16,603 nt of DNA from Pseudomonadota bacterium. Its GTDB lineage: Bacteria > Desulfobacterota > Desulfovibrionia > Desulfovibrionales > Desulfovibrionaceae. The notes beneath the pieces are model-generated. The model was not told the origin of the DNA. It did not search any database and worked only from the letters and a program-made list of their open reading frames with translations. The stretch is taken from positions 1 through 16,603 of the forward strand of contig JAEXTU010000060.1 in assembly GCA_023453335.1 (NCBI GenBank). Reading direction: 5' to 3'. Each line of letters begins with the position of its first letter. Position 1 is the stretch's first letter. Shown here one piece after another: positions 6,268-13,721 of the stretch. A program made the position numbers and the translations under genes.

Positions 6268-7580
6268 CCTCTACGTCCCTTGATCCTGGCCTTGGAGATG
6301 AGACCCTCGTACTGCCGGGAGATCAGGTACGACTCGATCTGGCCCATGAAGTCCATGGCCACGCCCACCACGATGAGCAGGCTGGTGCCGCCGAAGTAGA
6401 ACGGCACATTGAGCTGGGCGATGAGCAGCATGGGCAACACGCACACCGCCGAGATGTAACCGGCGCCCCACAGGGTAATGCGCGCCAGCACCTTGTCAAT
6501 GTATTCCTTGGTCTTGGCCCCGGGGCGGATGCCCGGGATGAACCCGCCCTGCTTGCGGATGTTCTCCGCGATGTCCTTGGGATCGAAGATGATCGCGGTG
6601 TAGAAGAAGCAGAAGAACACGATCATCCCCACAAAGAGCACATTGTAGAGGACGCTCTGGGGCGAGAACCAGGAGGACACGTCCTTGAGCCACCCCACCT
6701 GGGAGAACTGGGCCAGGGTGGCCGGAAAGAGCAGGATGCTCGAGGCGAAGATGGGCGGAATCACGCCCGCGGTGTTGATGCGCAGGGGCAGATGGGTGGT
6801 CTGGCCGCCATACATCTTCCGCCCCACCATGCGCTTGGCGTACTGGATGGGGATGCGCCGCTGCGCCCGCTCCATGATCACGATGCCGCCCAACACCGCC
6901 GCCATGGCCACCAGAAGGAGCAGCACCATGAACAGGGTGAGCTCGCCCGCGCTGATGAGCCTAAAGGTGTTGATGATGGCCCGGGGGAAGCCCACCACGA
7001 TGCCCGAGAAGATGATGAGCGATATCCCGTTGCCGATGCCCTTCTCGGTGATCCGCTCACCCAGCCACATGATGAGCACCGTGCCCGCAGTCAGGGTGAT
7101 GACCGTGATGAGCTTGAACCCGAGGCCCGGGATGAAGACCACCGCCGCGCCCGAGGGGCTGTGCATGTTCTCCAGGCCCACGGCGATGGCCAGGCCCTGC
7201 ACCAGGGTTATGAGCACCGTGCCGTAGCGGGTGTACTGGGTGATCTTCTTGCGGCCCGCCGCCCCCTCCTCGCTGGACAGCCGTTTCAGCTCGGGGCTGA
7301 CCACGGTGAGCAGCTGGATGATGATGGAGGCCGAGATGTAGGGCATGATCCCCAGGGCGAAGATGGACATGTTGGACAGGCCGCCGCCCGAGAACATGTC
7401 GAACAGCCCGAACAGGGTGTTCTGCACGCTGGCGAAGAAGTCGGCCAGCGCCACGGTGTCCACGCCGGGCGTGGGCACATGGATCCCTATCCGGTACACG
7501 GCCAGCAGCAAGAAGGTCCACGCGAGACGCTTCTTCAGCTCCGGCAGCTTACCCAGGTTCTCGACGCCCGCAAGCGACAT
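6264..7580 (-). CDS. secY: Preprotein translocase subunit SecY
   Basis: SecY is the channel of the SecYEG translocon in the inner membrane. The 438-residue protein has about ten hydrophobic segments, near 20-38, 73-93, 117-137, 155-175, 184-204, 214-234, 268-290, 310-330, 368-388 and 393-413. Family marks are FALGIMPYISASIIIQLL (74-91), the ERITEKGIGNGISLIIFSGI stretch at about 175-194, and the cytosolic loop KQGGFIPGIRPG before segment nine. Start ATG 7580 is 3 nt after rplO. The end overlaps map by 4 nt, so membrane targeting and N-terminal processing genes are co-translated with the spc block. Confidence 0.98.
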   Translation of the reverse strand: MSLAGVENLGKLPELKKRLAWTFLLLAVYRIGIHVPTPGVDTVALADFFASVQNTLFGLFDMFSGGGLSNMSIFALGIMPYISASIIIQLLTVVSPELKRLSSEEGAAGRKKITQYTRYGTVLITLVQGLAIAVGLENMHSPSGAAVVFIPGLGFKLITVITLTAGTVLIMWLGERITEKGIGNGISLIIFSGIVVGFPRAIINTFRLISAGELTLFMVLLLLVAMAAVLGGIVIMERAQRRIPIQYAKRMVGRKMYGGQTTHLPLRINTAGVIPPIFASSILLFPATLAQFSQVGWLKDVSSWFSPQSVLYNVLFVGMIVFFCFFYTAIIFDPKDIAENIRKQGGFIPGIRPGAKTKEYIDKVLARITLWGAGYISAVCVLPMLLIAQLNVPFYFGGTSLLIVVGVAMDFMGQIESYLISRQYEGLISKARIKGRRG

Positions 7581-7583
7581 GCC

Positions 7584-8036
7584 TTACTCCTGGCCCTCCA
7601 GGGCCTTGGCGGTACCGCCCGCGGCGGCGATCTTCTCGGCCGCGGACTTGCTGAAGCGGTGGGCCTCCACCGTGAACGTGGCCGTCACCTCGCCCACGCC
7701 CAGGACCTTGACCAGGGCGCCCTTGGGCACCAGGCCCTTGGCGTAGATGTCGTCCAGGGTGATCTCGGCCTGGCCGGCAAAGGCGGCCGCCAGCTTGCCC
7801 ACGTTCAGGGCGGTGTACTCCACCCGGAAGGGGTTCTTGAAGCCGCGCTTGGGCAGGCGCCGGGCGATGGGCATCTGGCCGCCCTCGAAGCCGAGCCTGC
7901 GCTGGCCGCCGGAGCGGGCGTTCTGGCCCTTGTGGCCCTTGCCGGCGGTGCCGCCCTGGCCGGACGCGCCGCCGCGGCCCACGCGCTTGCGGTCCTTGCG
8001 CTCCTCGGGGAAGGGATACAGTTCGTGCAGTCTCAT
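7584..8036 (-). CDS. rplO: 50S ribosomal protein L15
   Basis: L15 is a late-assembling 23S rRNA-binding protein. The 150-residue protein opens MRLHELYPFPEERKDRKRVG, followed by the Gly/Arg-rich extended segment (about 19-57, including GRGGASGQGGTAGKGHKGQ) that threads into rRNA, and a globular C-terminal domain to 150. ATG 8036 overlaps the rpmD stop as ATGA (4 nt), indicating translational coupling. Confidence 0.98.
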   Translation of the reverse strand: MRLHELYPFPEERKDRKRVGRGGASGQGGTAGKGHKGQNARSGGQRRLGFEGGQMPIARRLPKRGFKNPFRVEYTALNVGKLAAAFAGQAEITLDDIYAKGLVPKGALVKVLGVGEVTATFTVEAHRFSKSAAEKIAAAGGTAKALEGQE

Positions 8037-8212
8037 GCCTCGATCACCTCGACCAGATGGTTCACCCGATGGACCATGCCAAGGGTGGAGTCGTTCTTGG
8101 GCAGTTCCTTGACCTGGTTGATGCGCTTGAGGCCCAGGGCCCGCAGCGTATCCTTCTGGTTGGGCGTGCAGCCGATGTAGCCGCGCTTGAGTTTCACCTT
8201 GATGGTCGCCAT
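8033..8212 (-). CDS. rpmD: 50S ribosomal protein L30
   Basis: A 59-residue protein that begins MATIKVKLKRGYIGCTPNQK and continues through TLRALGLKRINQ and GMVHRVNHLVEV. These match L30 in order: the IKVKL strand, the glycine turn, and the LGL and V-H-L-V positions. It is short and easily missed by length cut-offs. ATG 8212 has AGGAGAG upstream, 9 nt after the rpsE stop, and its own stop overlaps the rplO start. Position between rpsE and rplO is the standard spc order. Confidence 0.96.
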   Translation of the reverse strand: MATIKVKLKRGYIGCTPNQKDTLRALGLKRINQVKELPKNDSTLGMVHRVNHLVEVIEA

Positions 8213-8221
8213 GGCCCTCTC

Positions 8222-8767
8222 CTACTTGCGCGGCGTATCGAGGGACTTGCCGCGGAGGTTGGAGACCTCCTTGGCGCTGCGCAGGGAGCGCAGGCCCTCG
8301 ATGGTGGCCTTGAGCACGTTGTGGGGGTTGTTGGTGCCGATGGCCTTGGTCAGGATGTCGTGCACCCCGGCGGCCTCCATGACCGCCCGCACCGGGCCGC
8401 CGGCGATGATGCCGGTACCCTTGGACGCGGGCTTGAGCACCACCTTGGCCGCCCCGAACACGCCCAGGACCTCGTAGGGCAGGGTCCCCTCCAGGAGGGG
8501 CACCGGCCGCATGGTCTTCTTGGCCTGCTCGCTGGCCTTGCGGATGGCCTCGGGCACCTCGATGGCCTTGCCCAGGCCGTAGCCCACCGAACCCTTGCCG
8601 TCGCCAACCACCACCAGGGCGGAGAAGCTGAAGCGCCGGCCGCCCTTGACCACCTTGGCCACGCGGTTCAGGTGGACAATCTTCTCGATGAAGCCCAGGT
8701 CTTCCTGCTCCCGCCGCGGCTCTTTGCTGCGGGGGCCCTGATCCTTGCGGGATTCCTTGCGTTCCAT
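8222..8767 (-). CDS. rpsE: 30S ribosomal protein S5
   Basis: S5 lies at the 30S mRNA entry site and affects decoding accuracy. The 181-residue protein has a charged N-terminal extension (1-23), then the double-stranded RNA-binding-like domain (about 24-90, with VVKGGRRFSFSALVVVGDGK). The C-terminal domain includes GTGIIAGGPVRAVMEAAGV. The highly charged stretch before GFIEK is longer than in E. coli S5 but ordinary for the family. Start ATG 8767, 18 nt after rplR. Confidence 0.98.
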   Translation of the reverse strand: MERKESRKDQGPRSKEPRREQEDLGFIEKIVHLNRVAKVVKGGRRFSFSALVVVGDGKGSVGYGLGKAIEVPEAIRKASEQAKKTMRPVPLLEGTLPYEVLGVFGAAKVVLKPASKGTGIIAGGPVRAVMEAAGVHDILTKAIGTNNPHNVLKATIEGLRSLRSAKEVSNLRGKSLDTPRK

Positions 8768-8785
8768 GTGTCGTCCTTGTCCGCG

Positions 8786-9145
8786 CTAGAATTTGAGCCC
8801 GGCTTCGCGGGCGCCGTCCGCCAGGGCCTTGATGCGACCGTGGTAGATGTAGCCGTTGCGGTCGAAGACCACGGCCTCGATGTTCTTCTCCTTGGCCAGC
8901 CGGGCAATCTCCTGCCCGACCTTGACCGCGGAGTCCTTGTTGGATTTCAGCGCCGCCCCGGCCCGGTTCAGGGTCAGGGTGGAGGTGGCCACCAGGGTGT
9001 TGCCCGCCACGTCGTCCACCAACTGCACGTAAAGGTGCGCGTTGGAGCGGAAGATCACCAGGCGGGGCCGGTCGGCGGTGCCGTTGACCTTCTTGCGGAT
9101 GCGGATCTTGCGGCGCTTGCGCGCGGCTTCCTTGTTCAGGCTCAT
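8786..9145 (-). CDS. rplR: 50S ribosomal protein L18
   Basis: L18 binds 5S rRNA and, with L5, docks it on the 50S central protuberance. The 119-residue protein has a basic N-terminal arm (MSLNKEAARKRRKIRIRKKV), the RPRLVIFRSNAHLYVQLVDD core, and the conserved FDRNGYIYHGRIKALADGAR end (93-112). Length and both ends match the family. Start ATG 9145, 11 nt after rplF. Confidence 0.98.
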   Translation of the reverse strand: MSLNKEAARKRRKIRIRKKVNGTADRPRLVIFRSNAHLYVQLVDDVAGNTLVATSTLTLNRAGAALKSNKDSAVKVGQEIARLAKEKNIEAVVFDRNGYIYHGRIKALADGAREAGLKF

Positions 9146-9156
9146 GCGCGTCCCCT

Positions 9157-9696
9157 CTACTTCTTGGCGCCGGACTTACCGGCCTTGCGCCGGATGTGCT
9201 CGTCCGCGTACTTGATGCCCTTGCCCTTGAACGGTTCGGGCGGACGGACCCGGCGGATCTTGGCCGCGGTCTCGCCCACCAGCTGCTTGTCGATGCCGGA
9301 CACGGTCAGCTTGTTGCCGTCGGCCTTGGCCTCGACGCCCTTGGGCAGGGCGAAGTTCACGGGATGGGAGAAGCCCACGGTCAGGACCACGGTGGAGCCC
9401 TGGACGCTGACCTTGTAGCCCACGCCCACGATCTCCAGGGTCTTGGAGAAGCCCTTGGTCACGCCCTCGATCATGTTGGCCAGCAGGGTGCGACGCAGGC
9501 CGTGCTGGGCGCGGGCGATGCGGGTGTTGTCCTTGCGGGTCACCACCACCGCGTCGTCAGCCTTCTCGTAGACGACCTTATCGTGCATCGGGGTGGTCAG
9601 GGCGCCCTTGGGGCCCTTGACCTCGATGCTCGTCTTGCCGAGCGTCACCTCGACCCCCTTGGGGATGGCGACGGGCAGTTTGCCGATTCGAGACAT
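9157..9696 (-). CDS. rplF: 50S ribosomal protein L6
   Basis: L6 sits near the sarcin-ricin loop and factor-binding site of the 50S subunit. The 179-residue protein has two similar alpha/beta domains (about 1-82 and 83-165), the first beginning MSRIGKLPVAIPKGVEV. The C-terminal signature region RRVRPPEPFKGKGIKYADE is present. Start ATG 9696 has AGGAGG 8 nt upstream; this ribosome-binding site overlaps the rpsH stop. Confidence 0.98.
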   Translation of the reverse strand: MSRIGKLPVAIPKGVEVTLGKTSIEVKGPKGALTTPMHDKVVYEKADDAVVVTRKDNTRIARAQHGLRRTLLANMIEGVTKGFSKTLEIVGVGYKVSVQGSTVVLTVGFSHPVNFALPKGVEAKADGNKLTVSGIDKQLVGETAAKIRRVRPPEPFKGKGIKYADEHIRRKAGKSGAKK

Positions 9697-9708
9697 TTCG
9701 GCTTCCTC

Positions 9709-10086
9709 CTACCAGACTTCGAACAAGAGTTCGCCGCCGAGGTTCTGGGCCTTGGCCTCGCCGCCGGCGAGCACGCCGCGGGAGGTGGACAGGACGCAGA
9801 TGCCCAGGCCGTTCTGCACGCTGGGAATGTCCGAAGCCCCCACGTACACCCGGCGACCGGGCTTGCTCACCCGCTTCATGCCCGCGATCAGGGCGGTGCC
9901 GCCTTCGTACTTGAGCTCCACGGTGATATCCCGCTCTGCCGCAGAATAGTCCTGGATGTAGCCCTCGCCCTTGAGAATCTCGCAGATGGCGAGCTTCATC
10001 TTGGAGCGGGGCACGGCCACCTTCTGGTGCAGCGCCTGGTGGGCGTTGCGCAGACGGGCCAGCATGTCCGCAATGGGATCAACCAT
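9709..10086 (-). CDS. rpsH: 30S ribosomal protein S8
   Basis: S8 binds the central domain of 16S rRNA early in assembly and in E. coli represses the spc operon by binding mRNA at rplE. The 125-residue protein begins MVDPIADMLARLRNAH, the standard family start. It ends with the C-terminal RNA-binding segment, NGLGICVLSTSRGVL and then GGELLFEVW. ATG 10086 has AAGGAG 6 nt upstream. I did not establish an S8-like operator in rplE here. Confidence 0.98.
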   Translation of the reverse strand: MVDPIADMLARLRNAHQALHQKVAVPRSKMKLAICEILKGEGYIQDYSAAERDITVELKYEGGTALIAGMKRVSKPGRRVYVGASDIPSVQNGLGICVLSTSRGVLAGGEAKAQNLGGELLFEVW

Positions 10087-10101
10087 GATGTACTCCTTGA
10101 C

Positions 10102-10287
10102 CTACCAGCTCGATTTGCGCACGCCCGGCAGCTCGCCGGCCAGGGCCATGTTCCGGAAGCAGATGCGGCAGATGCCGAACCGGCGCAGGAACGCCCGGGG
10201 GCGGCCACAGATGGGGCAGCGGTTGTAGCCGCGGCTCGAGAACTTGGGCTTGCGCTGGGCCTTGAATTTGAGGGCTAAGCGGGACAC
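10102..10287 (-). CDS. rpsZ: 30S ribosomal protein S14, type Z (zinc-binding)
   Basis: S14 is a late-binding protein of the 30S head. At 61 residues this is the short zinc form, with ligands C24, C27, C40 and C43 in the frames CPICGRP and CRICFRN. The protein ends in GELPGVRKSSW. The start is GTG at 10287, with AGGAGG 7 nt upstream and only 12 nt after rplE. The gene is often annotated rpsN; the longer zinc-free type common in Gammaproteobacteria is not what is seen here. Confidence 0.97.
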   Translation of the reverse strand: MSRLALKFKAQRKPKFSSRGYNRCPICGRPRAFLRRFGICRICFRNMALAGELPGVRKSSW

Positions 10288-10299
10288 TCGCCTTCCTCC

Positions 10300-10839
10300 T
10301 TACTTCTTGAACGGCATGCCGAGCAGGTCGAGAAGCATCTTCCCTTCCTTGTCGGTACGCGCCGTGGTGACGATGGTCACGTTCATGCCCTTGGTTTTCT
10401 CCACCCGGTCGATGTTGATCTCCGGGAAGATGGAATGCTCCTTGACGCCCAGGGTGAAGTTGCCGCGGCCGTCGAAGCCGCGATCCGGCACCCCGCGGAA
10501 GTCGCGCACCCGCGGCAGGGCGAAGTTCATGAGCTTGTCCAGGAAGTCCCACATGCGCTCCTGGCGCAGGGTGACCCGGCAGCCCACCGGCATGTTCTCG
10601 CGCAGCTTGAAGGCGGCGATGGACTTGCGGGCCCGGGTGACCACGGCCTTCTGGCCGGCGATCTTGGTGAGCTCGTCCACCGCATCTTCGATGAGCTTGT
10701 TGTTCTGGCTGGCTTCGCCCAGGCCGATGTTCAAGCTGACGGCCTTGATCCGCGGCACTTCCATGGGGCTCTTGTAGCCGAACTCCTGCATGAGCGCGGG
10801 AGCGACCTTTTCCGTGTAGATTTGTTCAAGCCGAGTCAT
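10300..10839 (-). CDS. rplE: 50S ribosomal protein L5
   Basis: L5 binds 5S rRNA and forms an intersubunit bridge at the central protuberance. The 179-residue protein runs from MTRLEQIYTEKVAPALMQEF through the VPRIKAVSLNIGLGEA strand region and the RDFRGVP and FTLGVKEHSIFPEI motifs to a GMPFKK end. The frame stays open to 10947, but those extra 36 codons lie in rplX and do not look like L5; ATG 10839 gives the family N-terminus. Only a weak GGTGG precedes it, so coupling to rplX, 8 nt upstream, is likely. Confidence 0.97.
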   Translation of the reverse strand: MTRLEQIYTEKVAPALMQEFGYKSPMEVPRIKAVSLNIGLGEASQNNKLIEDAVDELTKIAGQKAVVTRARKSIAAFKLRENMPVGCRVTLRQERMWDFLDKLMNFALPRVRDFRGVPDRGFDGRGNFTLGVKEHSIFPEINIDRVEKTKGMNVTIVTTARTDKEGKMLLDLLGMPFKK

Positions 10840-10847
10840 GGCGCCAC

Positions 10848-11171
10848 CTACCCGATCTGCTCGTTGCACTTCTTGCAGAAGCGCACCTTCTTGCCGTCGC
10901 CCGTGGTCCGGTAGCCCACGCGGGTGGGCTTGGCGCAGGCGTCGCACAACACGGCCACGTTGGACACGTGGACCGGGGCCTCTTTCTCGATGATGCCCCC
11001 GGGCTTCTGGGCGTAAGGATTGGCCTTGGTGTGGCGCTTCACCATGTTGACCTTCTCCACCAGCACGCGGTCGTGCTTGCGGTCAACCTTGAGCACCTTG
11101 CCCACCTTGCCCTTGTCCTTGCCGGCCAGGACCATCACTTTGTCATCCTTGCGGATCTTGCACGATTCCAT
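10848..11171 (-). CDS. rplX: 50S ribosomal protein L24 with a Cys4 zinc ribbon
   Basis: L24 is an assembly initiator of the 50S subunit, located by the exit tunnel. The 107-residue protein has the N-terminal KOW domain (KIRKDDKVMVLAGKDKGKVG, about 5-24), the NMVKRHTK loop and a C-terminal region with C76, C79, C99 and C102, two CxxC pairs 19 residues apart. Many bacterial L24 proteins lack these cysteines. ATG 11171 has GGAG 7 nt upstream. The TTG 6 nt earlier would leave only 1 nt after that site, so it is rejected as the start. Confidence 0.96.
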   Translation of the reverse strand: MESCKIRKDDKVMVLAGKDKGKVGKVLKVDRKHDRVLVEKVNMVKRHTKANPYAQKPGGIIEKEAPVHVSNVAVLCDACAKPTRVGYRTTGDGKKVRFCKKCNEQIG

Positions 11172-11181
11172 GGCCAAACTC

Positions 11182-11550
11182 CTACAGGACCTCGGGAGCG
11201 AGGGACACGATCTTCATGAAATTCTTCTGCCGGAGCTCACGAGCCACCGGACCGAAGATGCGGGTGCCCACCGGCTCCAGCTGGTTGTTCAGGAGCACGG
11301 CGGAGTTGGAGTCGAACTTGATGTAGGACCCATCAGGCCGGCCCACTTCCTTGGTGGTGCGGACGATGACCGCCTTCATCACGTCGCCCTTCTTCACCTT
11401 GGCGTGCGGCATGGCCTCCTTGACGGAGACCACGATGATGTCGCCCAGGCTCGCATAGCGCCGGCGGGAACCGCCGAGGACCTTGATGCAGGCCACGCGC
11501 TTGGCGCCGGAGTTGTCGGCAACGTCGAGATTGGATTCAACCTGGATCAT
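11182..11550 (-). CDS. rplN: 50S ribosomal protein L14
   Basis: L14 forms bridges between the 50S and 30S subunits. The 122-residue protein matches the family length exactly, with MIQVESNLDVADNSGAKRV at the N-terminus, the LGDIIVVSVKEA segment, and the GTRIFGPVARELR motif before the EVL end. Start ATG 11550, 9 nt after rpsQ. It is the first gene of the classical spc block, but no promoter or terminator separates it from the S10 block here. Confidence 0.98.
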   Translation of the reverse strand: MIQVESNLDVADNSGAKRVACIKVLGGSRRRYASLGDIIVVSVKEAMPHAKVKKGDVMKAVIVRTTKEVGRPDGSYIKFDSNSAVLLNNQLEPVGTRIFGPVARELRQKNFMKIVSLAPEVL

Positions 11551-11559
11551 GGGTGTCTC

Positions 11560-11823
11560 CTAGACCGCCTTTTCCATGATGTTCACCAGGGCCCAACGCT
11601 TGCGCGCGGACAGGGGGCGGGACTCGATTATCTGCACCTTGTCGCCGATGCCGCACTCGTTGGCCGGGTCGTGGGCCATGAACGTCTTCTTCCGGCGGAT
11701 GAACTTCTTGACCAGCGGATGCTTCACCAGGGTCTCGACCGAAACCACGATGGTCTTGTCCGCCTTGTTGCTCACCACGTAGCCCACGAGGGTCCGCTTG
11801 TTGGACTTGCGCTCTTCGCTCAT
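11560..11823 (-). CDS. rpsQ: 30S ribosomal protein S17
   Basis: S17 is a primary 16S rRNA-binding protein with an OB fold. The 87-residue protein shows the pattern RTLVGYVVSNKADKTIVV, then the HPLVKKFIRRKKTFMAHD loop and a GDKVQIIESRPLSARKRW strand, which carries the family signature. Start ATG 11823 lies 1 nt after the rpmC stop. Confidence 0.98.
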   Translation of the reverse strand: MSEERKSNKRTLVGYVVSNKADKTIVVSVETLVKHPLVKKFIRRKKTFMAHDPANECGIGDKVQIIESRPLSARKRWALVNIMEKAV

Positions 11824-11824
11824 C

Positions 11825-12019
11825 TTAGGCCCCCGCTTCCTTTTCCTTGAGAATCGTCTGCATGCGCGCGATGTCCTTCTTCACCTCCGGCAGCCGGTGA
11901 GTCTTCTCCAACTGCGCGGTGGAATGCTGAAACCGCAGGGTGAAGAGCTCCTTCTTGGAGGCGTCGAGCTTCTCGGTCAGCTCGGCCGCGCTGAGCTCGC
12001 GCAGTTCCTTGGTCTTCAT
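11825..12019 (-). CDS. rpmC: 50S ribosomal protein L29
   Basis: L29 lies at the polypeptide exit and helps form the docking site for SRP and trigger factor with L23. The 64-residue protein is two helices, with MKTKELRELSAAELTEKL first and the signature region LPEVKKDIARMQTILKEKE in the second. Start ATG 12019 is 1 nt after rplP, and its stop is 1 nt before rpsQ, so translation is likely coupled across all three genes. Confidence 0.97.
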   Translation of the reverse strand: MKTKELRELSAAELTEKLDASKKELFTLRFQHSTAQLEKTHRLPEVKKDIARMQTILKEKEAGA

Positions 12020-12020
12020 C

Positions 12021-12434
12021 TTACAAACCCTCCCGCACCACGATGGCGGTCTTCACCGGGAGCTTGTAGGCGGCCAGGCGCAGGGCCTCCTTGGCCAGCT
12101 CCAGGGACACGCCCTTGATCTCGTAGAGCACCCGGCCAGGCTTCACCGGGCAGTACCAGCCCGCCGGGGCGCCCTTGCCCGAACCCTGCCGAGTTTCCGC
12201 CGGCTTGGAGGTGTACACCTGGTCCGGGAACACCCGGATCCAGACCTTTCCGCCGCGCTTGATGTGCCGCATGAGCGCCACGCGGGCGGCCTCGATCTGC
12301 TGGCTGGTCAGCTTGGCGTGATCCAGGACCTTGAGCCCCACGTCGCCGAAGGCGATGGTGGCCCCGCGCAGGGCGTTGCCGCGCAGGCGGCCCTTCTGGC
12401 GCTTCCGATACTTGGTCTTGTTGGGGGACAGCAT
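12021..12434 (-). CDS. rplP: 50S ribosomal protein L16
   Basis: L16 sits near the A site and peptidyl-transferase centre and positions tRNA. The 137-residue protein begins MLSPNKTKYRKRQKGR and carries RMGKGKG-like loop residues TRQGSGKGAP at 81-90, next to the tRNA-contact region, and a PVKPGRVLYEI segment. ATG 12434 shares one base with the rpsC stop (TAATG). Confidence 0.98.
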   Translation of the reverse strand: MLSPNKTKYRKRQKGRLRGNALRGATIAFGDVGLKVLDHAKLTSQQIEAARVALMRHIKRGGKVWIRVFPDQVYTSKPAETRQGSGKGAPAGWYCPVKPGRVLYEIKGVSLELAKEALRLAAYKLPVKTAIVVREGL

Positions 12435-13075
12435 TACTGGTCAACCTCTTGGTCCAGAATTTCGCCCTTGAACACCCAGACCTTCACGCCGATGACCCCG
12501 TAGGTGGTCTTGGCAATGGCGTAGCCGAACTCGATGTCGGCGCGCAGGGTGTGCAGGGGCACGCGGCCGTCACGGTACCACTCGGAGCGGGCGATCTCGG
12601 CCCCGGCCAGGCGGCCGGCGCAGGAGACCTTGATGCCCTCGGCCCCGAACTTGCGGGCCAGGCTCACGGTGCGCTTCATGGCCCGGCGGAAGGCCACCCG
12701 GCGCTCCAGCTGCAGGGCGATGTTCTCGGCCACCAGCTGGGCGTCGATCTCGGGGCGGCGGATCTCGTTCACCTCGATGGAGAACTCCCGGCCGAACTTC
12801 TGGCGCAGGTCGCCGCGCAGCTTCTCGATCTCCACGCCCTTGCGGCCGATGACGATGCCCGGACGCGCGGTGTGGATGATGAGGCGCACCTTGCCCCCGG
12901 CCCGCTCGATCTCCACCTTGGAGATGCCGGCGTGGTACAGGAGCTTCTTGACGAACTTGCGGATGCGGCTGTCCTCATAGACGTTGGCCGCATATTCCTT
13001 CTTGCTGAACCACCGGGACAGCCAGTTCTTGTTGTAGCCCAGGCGGAACCCGTAGGGATGGACTTTCTGACCCAC
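12434..13075 (-). CDS. rpsC: 30S ribosomal protein S3
   Basis: S3 lines the mRNA entry pore and takes part in helicase activity on incoming mRNA. The 213-residue protein starts with GTG at 13075, encoding the family start MGQKVHPYGFRLG; AAGGAGGG lies 7 nt upstream. An ATG at 13105 in the same frame would add ten residues unlike S3 and begin inside rplV, so it is rejected. The KH domain has GRKG at 77-80, and the C-terminal domain includes EWYRDGRVPLHTLRADIEFG. Confidence 0.96.
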   Translation of the reverse strand: MGQKVHPYGFRLGYNKNWLSRWFSKKEYAANVYEDSRIRKFVKKLLYHAGISKVEIERAGGKVRLIIHTARPGIVIGRKGVEIEKLRGDLRQKFGREFSIEVNEIRRPEIDAQLVAENIALQLERRVAFRRAMKRTVSLARKFGAEGIKVSCAGRLAGAEIARSEWYRDGRVPLHTLRADIEFGYAIAKTTYGVIGVKVWVFKGEILDQEVDQ

Positions 13076-13088
13076 GTGACGTCCCTCC

Positions 13089-13421
13089 TTAGGACTCTTC
13101 GACAACCACGGTGATGTGGCTGGTACGTTTACGGATGCGGTAGGCGCGGCCCATGGCGCGGGGGCGGATGCGCTTGAGCATCGGCCCGCCGTCCACCTGC
13201 ACGTTCTTCACCACCAAGGAATCCACGTCGATCCCGGGCAGCTGTTCGGCATTGGCCACGGCCGAGACCAGGACCTTACGGATGAGGCCGGCGGCGGCCT
13301 TGGGCGTGAAGGTCAGGACGTTCAGGGCGTCCTCGACCGGCAGGCCCTTGATGGTGTCGGCCACCAGCCGCGCCTTTTGCGCGGAGACCCGGACGAATTT
13401 GGCGACTGCTCTGGTTTCCAT
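13089..13421 (-). CDS. rplV: 50S ribosomal protein L22
   Basis: L22 has a globular domain on the 50S surface and a long beta hairpin that lines the exit tunnel. The 110-residue protein starts METRAVAKFVRVSAQKARLV and carries the tunnel hairpin segment around GPMLKRIRPRAMGRAYRIRK (79-98), then the strand TSHITVVVEE. Start ATG 13421, 9 nt after rpsS. The stop overlaps the ribosome-binding site of rpsC. Confidence 0.98.
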   Translation of the reverse strand: METRAVAKFVRVSAQKARLVADTIKGLPVEDALNVLTFTPKAAAGLIRKVLVSAVANAEQLPGIDVDSLVVKNVQVDGGPMLKRIRPRAMGRAYRIRKRTSHITVVVEES

Positions 13422-13430
13422 GTCCGTACC

Positions 13431-13712
13431 CTACTTCTTGACCTTGCTCTTCTTGTCCGCAGCGTGCCCGAAGAAGGGGCGGGTGGGGGCGAACTCGCCG
13501 AGCTTGTGGCCGACCATGTTCTCGGACACGAAGACCGGGATGAACTTCTTGCCGTTATGCACCGCAAAGGTCAGGCCGACCATCTCCGGGATGATGGTGG
13601 AGCGGCGGGACCAGGTCTTGATGACCTTGCGGTCCTTGTTCTCCACCGCCTTGTCCACCTTCTTCTGCAGGTGGCCGTCCACGAAGGGACCTTTTTTCAG
13701 GGACCTGGGCAT
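13431..13712 (-). CDS. rpsS: 30S ribosomal protein S19
   Basis: S19 is in the 30S head and bridges to the 50S central protuberance with S13. The 93-residue protein has MPRSLKKGPFVDGHLQKKVD at the N-terminus, TWSRRSTIIPEMVG, and the signature GHKLGEFAPTRPFFGHA near the C-terminus, followed by a basic tail. Start ATG 13712, 9 nt after rplB. Confidence 0.98.
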   Translation of the reverse strand: MPRSLKKGPFVDGHLQKKVDKAVENKDRKVIKTWSRRSTIIPEMVGLTFAVHNGKKFIPVFVSENMVGHKLGEFAPTRPFFGHAADKKSKVKK

Positions 13713-13721
13713 ATGGACTCC

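Noticed and set aside
10848..11177. rplX starting at TTG 11177
   Set aside because: The GGAG would sit only 1 nt from the TTG; ATG 11171 has correct spacing.
12434..13105. rpsC starting at ATG 13105
   Set aside because: The ten extra residues are not S3-like and overlap rplV; GTG 13075 has a near-perfect ribosome-binding site and the standard N-terminus.
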